From the NCBI GenBank assembly GCA_021904315.1, contig CM038912.1, positions 15,153,061 to 15,217,060 of the forward strand: 64,000 nucleotides of DNA, written 5' to 3'. A program made the translations under genes and the position numbers. Every line of letters begins with the position of its first letter. Position 1 is the first letter of the stretch. The DNA comes from Sphagnum magellanicum (taxonomy: Eukaryota > Streptophyta > Sphagnopsida > Sphagnales > Sphagnaceae). This document shows, piece after piece, positions 60,501 through 64,000 of this stretch. A model generated the notes under the pieces. It did not search any database, had not been told where the DNA came from, and saw only the letters and a program-made list of their open reading frames with translations.

Positions 60501-61156
60501 TTCAGACCTAATAGAATATGGCTCTAATGATAGTGCTACACCCATTCAGACTACCCACAGAGGTCATCATCTGAGCATTTGCAAAGACGCCTTCACTAAA
60601 TAGCATGCTGATCCAGACTATAAAAAGGGAATGCCATGGAATGCATATCAAAGGAATTTATTTATTTGCCTTAAGATTCTGGCCCCATCTTTCAATGTTT
60701 GTTACAAGATCCTAATTTCTGCATTGCCATTTGTGTGCTACACTATAGTGAATCCATCAGTTTGTTAAGCTTTCAGTAGTGAACACATAAGATCTCTGGA
60801 GACAACAAAGGAGAAGTGAACGAAGAGGTAAGTCTTGAAGATTTAGAGAGCAACAACACTGAATGCTTCTTGACCTAAAAACACTCCTTACTGAAAGGAT
60901 TGGAAAGACGCACCTTCACACACAGAGTGATGAGAAGAAAGAAAGCCAACAAAAGGTTGCCAAGCAGCGCAAGAGTGAAAGAGGATTGCAGAAGGGATTG
61001 GAGAACGCGAGCGGCTTCTACTGGATCCAGAGCCCCTCCGCCTCCTCCTCCTCCTCTCCAAAAATCATTTCGTAATGCTGAGTTTATCCTCCATGCGATT
61101 CCGCCCGCACTTACCAAAGTGTAGAGCGCAACAAGAAGCCCATATCCAGCCCCCAT
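54524..61156 (-). CDS. RIN2/RIN3-like membrane E3 ubiquitin ligase (RING-H2 + CUE), 13 exons
   Basis: Exons in transcript order: 61156-60914, 60225-60148, 59921-59835, 59717-59596, 59182-59086, 58937-58832, 58578-58421, 58185-58048, 57751-57684, 55901-55647, 55531-55400, 55232-54878, 54574-54524. They sum to 1890 bases in continuous phase, 629 residues (Arabidopsis RIN2/RIN3 are slightly shorter). About six membrane segments precede the RING, including ALYTLVSAGGIAW (about 11-24), WLAWFAILGCI and LLLLFEPLSIAFD. RING-H2 (about 339-383) is split over three exons: CAICK, then CAHLFHLSC, then YSCPTC. A C-terminal CUE domain is split by the last intron: MVREVLPHVPVELITQ then DLQQTNSVTATVNNLL. This is the AMFR/gp78-like plant family that ubiquitinates membrane-associated targets and supports RPM1/RPS2-type immune responses in Arabidopsis (family knowledge). 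An in-frame region upstream of ATG 61156 is open to a TAA but has no earlier ATG. Confidence 0.94.
56602..56637 (+). repeat. AGAACA hexanucleotide repeat inside an intron
   Basis: About five tandem AAGAAC units lie in the largest intron (57683-55902) of the E3 ligase gene. On the coding strand the intron carries GTTCTT repeats. Confidence 0.85.
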
Positions 61157-61709
61157 AGCTACTCCCCTTTCCCGATCTCCACTCTCCAATCCTTTTCCTC
61201 CCCCACCTTCCCTGAGAGACTTCAAAAAATCTTCAGGCTGGCTCAAAGCTGCGCCAGTCCATGCTGCTTATTCTCCTCCACCACCACTTCTCTTCTCACT
61301 GCACCACCAGCAGCTGCTACTGCTACAGCTACAATATCCAAGCCACAAACAACAAAAAAACCCTGAAACATCCTTGAGGAGAAGGAGGAAGAGCCCTGAA
61401 AAACACAAGTCAGTGCAAAAGTTACAAAATTGTGTTGAAGCAAAGAGATGATAGGGGAAGGAGAGAAGAACATCAAGAGAAACAAACAAACAAACAAACA
61501 AGAAGAACAAGAAGTGGAAAAAGCTTTCTTCTTTCTTCGTCTACAGCGTTGACCAAAGCAACAAAACACAAAAACACCAAACCAACAAACGGCCAGACGC
61601 AACAGTATAAGACACTTATTAGCGAAGGCGTTCAATCAAACGAGATAATAATTCGTTGGAAACAAAGGAAGGCCATTATGGATCAATCAGCAACGCCCAG
61701 CTTGCTTGA

Positions 61710-61742
<33 letters not shown>

Positions 61743-61998
61743 TAGACAAAGGCTCATCAAGCTTTTTTAAGGTTTTTTGTGCAAATTCTGTTCAGTAGCA
61801 GCGCACCCACCCAGCTGCTGCTTGCTTTCTGCGGACAAGCGTCAATCAAGCAAAAAAAACAGGGTTTGTGCAATTCCGGTCAAGAGATGATGAGCGCACA
61901 GCAAAAAAATACGAGGCGGCTTCGGAAACTCAAGAGCCGACCTGAAAGACGTCAGATCTGACCAAACCCAAAAAGGTTACTACACAACCACCGCGGTT
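61157..61998 (-). promoter_or_regulatory. 5' region of the E3 ligase gene
   Basis: Likely 5' UTR and core promoter. It holds an AAAC run (about 61481-61501) and a CTTT run (about 61717-61741). The transcription start is not determinable by eye. Confidence 0.45.
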
Positions 61999-62009
61999 TT
62001 GGGCGGTTC

Positions 62010-62215
62010 TCTGAATTTTAAAGAACCGTCGGTTCCCCCCCTCGCCCCGGTCCTTGCCATATCCCACTCCGGTTATTTAACCCGTCGGTCCCCCCCCGCC
62101 CCGTCCTTCACATTTCCCCTCCGGTTATTTAACCCGTCGGTCCCCCACCCCTGCCCGGTCCTTCACATTTCTCACTCCTGTTCTTTTGAGACCAATGGGA
62201 ACCAAAGAACCGTCG
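62010..62215 (+). repeat. C-rich tandem repeat, about 57-bp period, three units
   Basis: Units contain CCCGTCGGTCCCCC, CCCGGTCCTTCACATTTC and CTCCGGTTATTTAA. AAAGAACCGTCGGTTCCC brackets the block on both sides (about 62020 and 62203). It lies about 0.9 kb upstream of the E3 ligase ATG. An open frame across it (61999-62292) is judged fortuitous. Confidence 0.85.
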
Positions 62216-62344
62216 GTTCCCTTTATTTCAACAACCTTGCTGAACTGATGTTTTTCGTGGAAGAACTGCCACTTCGTTGGCTGGTTCTTTGACTTTGTCA
62301 TATTTTTGAGGCCCATACTTATGTACCAAGACTACTTTTTTTTT

Positions 62345-62580
62345 CTTTTTCATGAAAACCGATGGGTAATTGAGTACATACCCAAGTTGATAATTAGCAC
62401 GTATCTTCTATCCTTCATTCTATGATTTTTTTTGGAAAATTGATGTGTGAGTGAGAATATACCCAAGTTGATAATTAGCAAGTATCTATCCTTCATTCTA
62501 TGATTTTTTTGGAAAATCGATGGGTAAGTAAGTATATACCCAAGTTGATAATTAGCAGATATCTATCACTCATTCCATGG
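62345..62580 (+). repeat. AT-rich tandem repeat, about 80-90 bp period, three units
   Basis: Three units share GAAAA-CGATGGGTAA, ATACCCAAGTTGATAATTAG and TATCCTTCATTC-TATGAT. They are closely similar, so the amplification is fairly recent. Confidence 0.88.
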
Positions 62581-64000
62581 ATAGCCCGATATTGGTTAGT
62601 TGTTCTCAATTTGGGAATAGAACCTTTGAACTGTTCTAACCCATGTTAAATGGTTCTCACATCTTTGTGGGAACAGTTGGTTTTAATTCTTGGGATGATT
62701 TTCAAAAATATTTTAGTTTTTTTTTTTTTGAAAATTTTGAAAATTTCACAACCTAGTTATCAAAAAAACTAGATGTCAAAAAGATTTTTTTTTTTAAAAA
62801 ATTCATAAAATTTGCAAAAATTAAGGATAATGTGTAACCAATGGTTAATGCAGTCAAAGTGAAAATACAACTCTTTCCATCATATTTCCATCACATCCTT
62901 ACATTTTCACAACTTCAATGAACCCTTACAACCCTTACATGCTTTTATTTCTTCTCCTAAATCTATATATCCAATTCAATAAATTCTACTCAATTAAATG
63001 GCAATTTTTAACCAATCTTAGGATCATTATGTCAATTTTTGTTAATAAATATCAACTTCTCTAAATTGTATGATTATAAATATTTCCTTAAATTAATAAG
63101 TATTCTAATTAAATCAAAAATAATAATTTGTGATCCCACAATGCTTAGGATTTGGTAAACAATAAAGGCAACAATAAGAAACATTGACTTATGCTTCTTC
63201 CACCATTGTAATACACTTATATCATTCAGATCTAGTTGGTGTCATCTAAAAATCACTAAATTTTGCTTAATAAATTCCTTCATTAATTCATTTGTGCTAG
63301 TAGTCATTTCAAAAGTGTTCAAACTACAATTTTCATCATGCATTAGTCTATAAAATCAATTTAGTTATGGTTAATAAATTCAAATGTTGATGACATTATG
63401 AAAGGTATAGGAAACAAAAATGTTTTATCATACTCCTTAACAATAGTCAAGCCTTACTCATGGCCGATGAACAAAATCATTATATGAAGGTTTTTTTAAT
63501 GTAGGATCCAACATCAATGAAAGCATATTATGGGTCTTTCTTTTCATACTTAGGAATGAAAACAAAAAATTCAACATAGCACATACTTCATTTTAGATGT
63601 TAGAAATAAGCAAACTTAATTCAATGTTAATTCTCGAATCATCTTCAATCAAATTGTTTTGAGTAGGTGGGATTTCAACTTCTTCCATAAGTTTCAAGCT
63701 CATGACTATGATAAAATGTAATGAATCATTAAACAACCAATGCCCACAAGATCGGTTCAAAACACAAGTAGTCATAACAAAAAAAGGACAATTCACAATT
63801 ATTTGAGACATGTGCTATGTAAGAGAAAGTGGCATTTGATTAGTAACCTTTATAATAATTTGTTTGCTATTACAAATGACAATGGCTTCCTTAAATTGCA
63901 ATTTTAAAAAACATTATCACAACATCAAATATTAATATTGGCATTCACATATAAGTAAAAGAAAAATCTTAAAGCTTAAATTTATAAAAGTAATTGGAAG
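62581..64000. other. AT-rich intergenic DNA to the window end
   Basis: No gene recognised. Short minus-strand frames (for example 63593-63811) have no recognisable similarity. Confidence 0.55.

Noticed and set aside
61157-61246. N-terminal extension of the RIN-like protein up to 61246
   Set aside because: The frame is open but begins at TTG with a stop farther upstream and no ATG; the first ATG is at 61156.
61999-62292. 97-codon ORF over the C-rich tandem repeat
   Set aside because: Pro/Ser-rich translation of a tandem repeat, with no domain and no supporting splice or promoter context.

Overview
The window is nuclear DNA of a land plant. The evidence is spliced genes with GT-AG introns, plant-type families (a full-length PDR/ABCG transporter, a RIN2/RIN3-type E3 ligase, a chloroplast-sensor-kinase-like histidine kinase, a DPH4-type J protein), TTTAGGG/CCCTAAA telomere-type heptamers and a Ty3/gypsy chromovirus primed by initiator tRNA-Met. 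Low gene density and abundant decayed DNA transposons suggest a large genome. A seed-free vascular plant (fern or lycophyte) is my guess, but the sequence does not prove it.

Layout. 1-1282: the last three exons of a CSK-like sensor kinase (+). 3483-4025: a DPH4-like J-domain/CSL-zinc protein (-) with telomere-box motifs upstream. 4.2-19.4 kb: AT-rich DNA with two heavily decayed transposases, both on the minus strand: a pogo/Tigger-like DDE_1 type (about 5.9-7.85 kb) and a second type I cannot name (about 12.85-16.1 kb).

19.4-37.1 kb is the unusual part. It shows a recurring order: a 29-bp motif, a short or spliced ORF, arrays of a TGCAATACC-type repeat, then GTAGG-rich minisatellite. A 7,379-bp chromovirus (21952-29330, target duplication GAAAA) interrupts it. 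Its two LTRs are both 1025 bp and differ at 11 sites, and its gag-pol frame has two stop codons. The gene in the middle (30796 to about 32280) encodes a single C2H2 finger plus a GRP (AT-hook-like) motif and acidic VASDE repeats. Its first intron is packed with near-perfect palindromes. Downstream lie inverted arrays of one short core, a head-to-head telomere tract, a 27-bp telomere-flanked hairpin satellite and a segmental duplication of about 1.25 kb. This is my candidate for an undescribed element or gene family.

37.1-40.5 kb is intergenic with a strong foldback hairpin and a direct duplication. 40796-50370: a complete 23-exon PDR-type ABCG transporter (+), 1493 codons, with an upstream ORF and one GC-AG intron. 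51.6-53.5 kb: a decayed glutamine-rich gene (-). 54524-61156: a complete 13-exon RIN2/RIN3-like membrane E3 ligase (-), 629 residues, with RING-H2 and CUE domains. 61.7-64.0 kb: its upstream region, with C-rich and AT-rich tandem repeats.

The host genes look unrelated in function (plastid signalling, diphthamide synthesis, lipophilic export, ER ubiquitination) and are probably independently transcribed. Exon boundaries were worked out by hand from splice sites, phase continuity and family similarity; no search was run.
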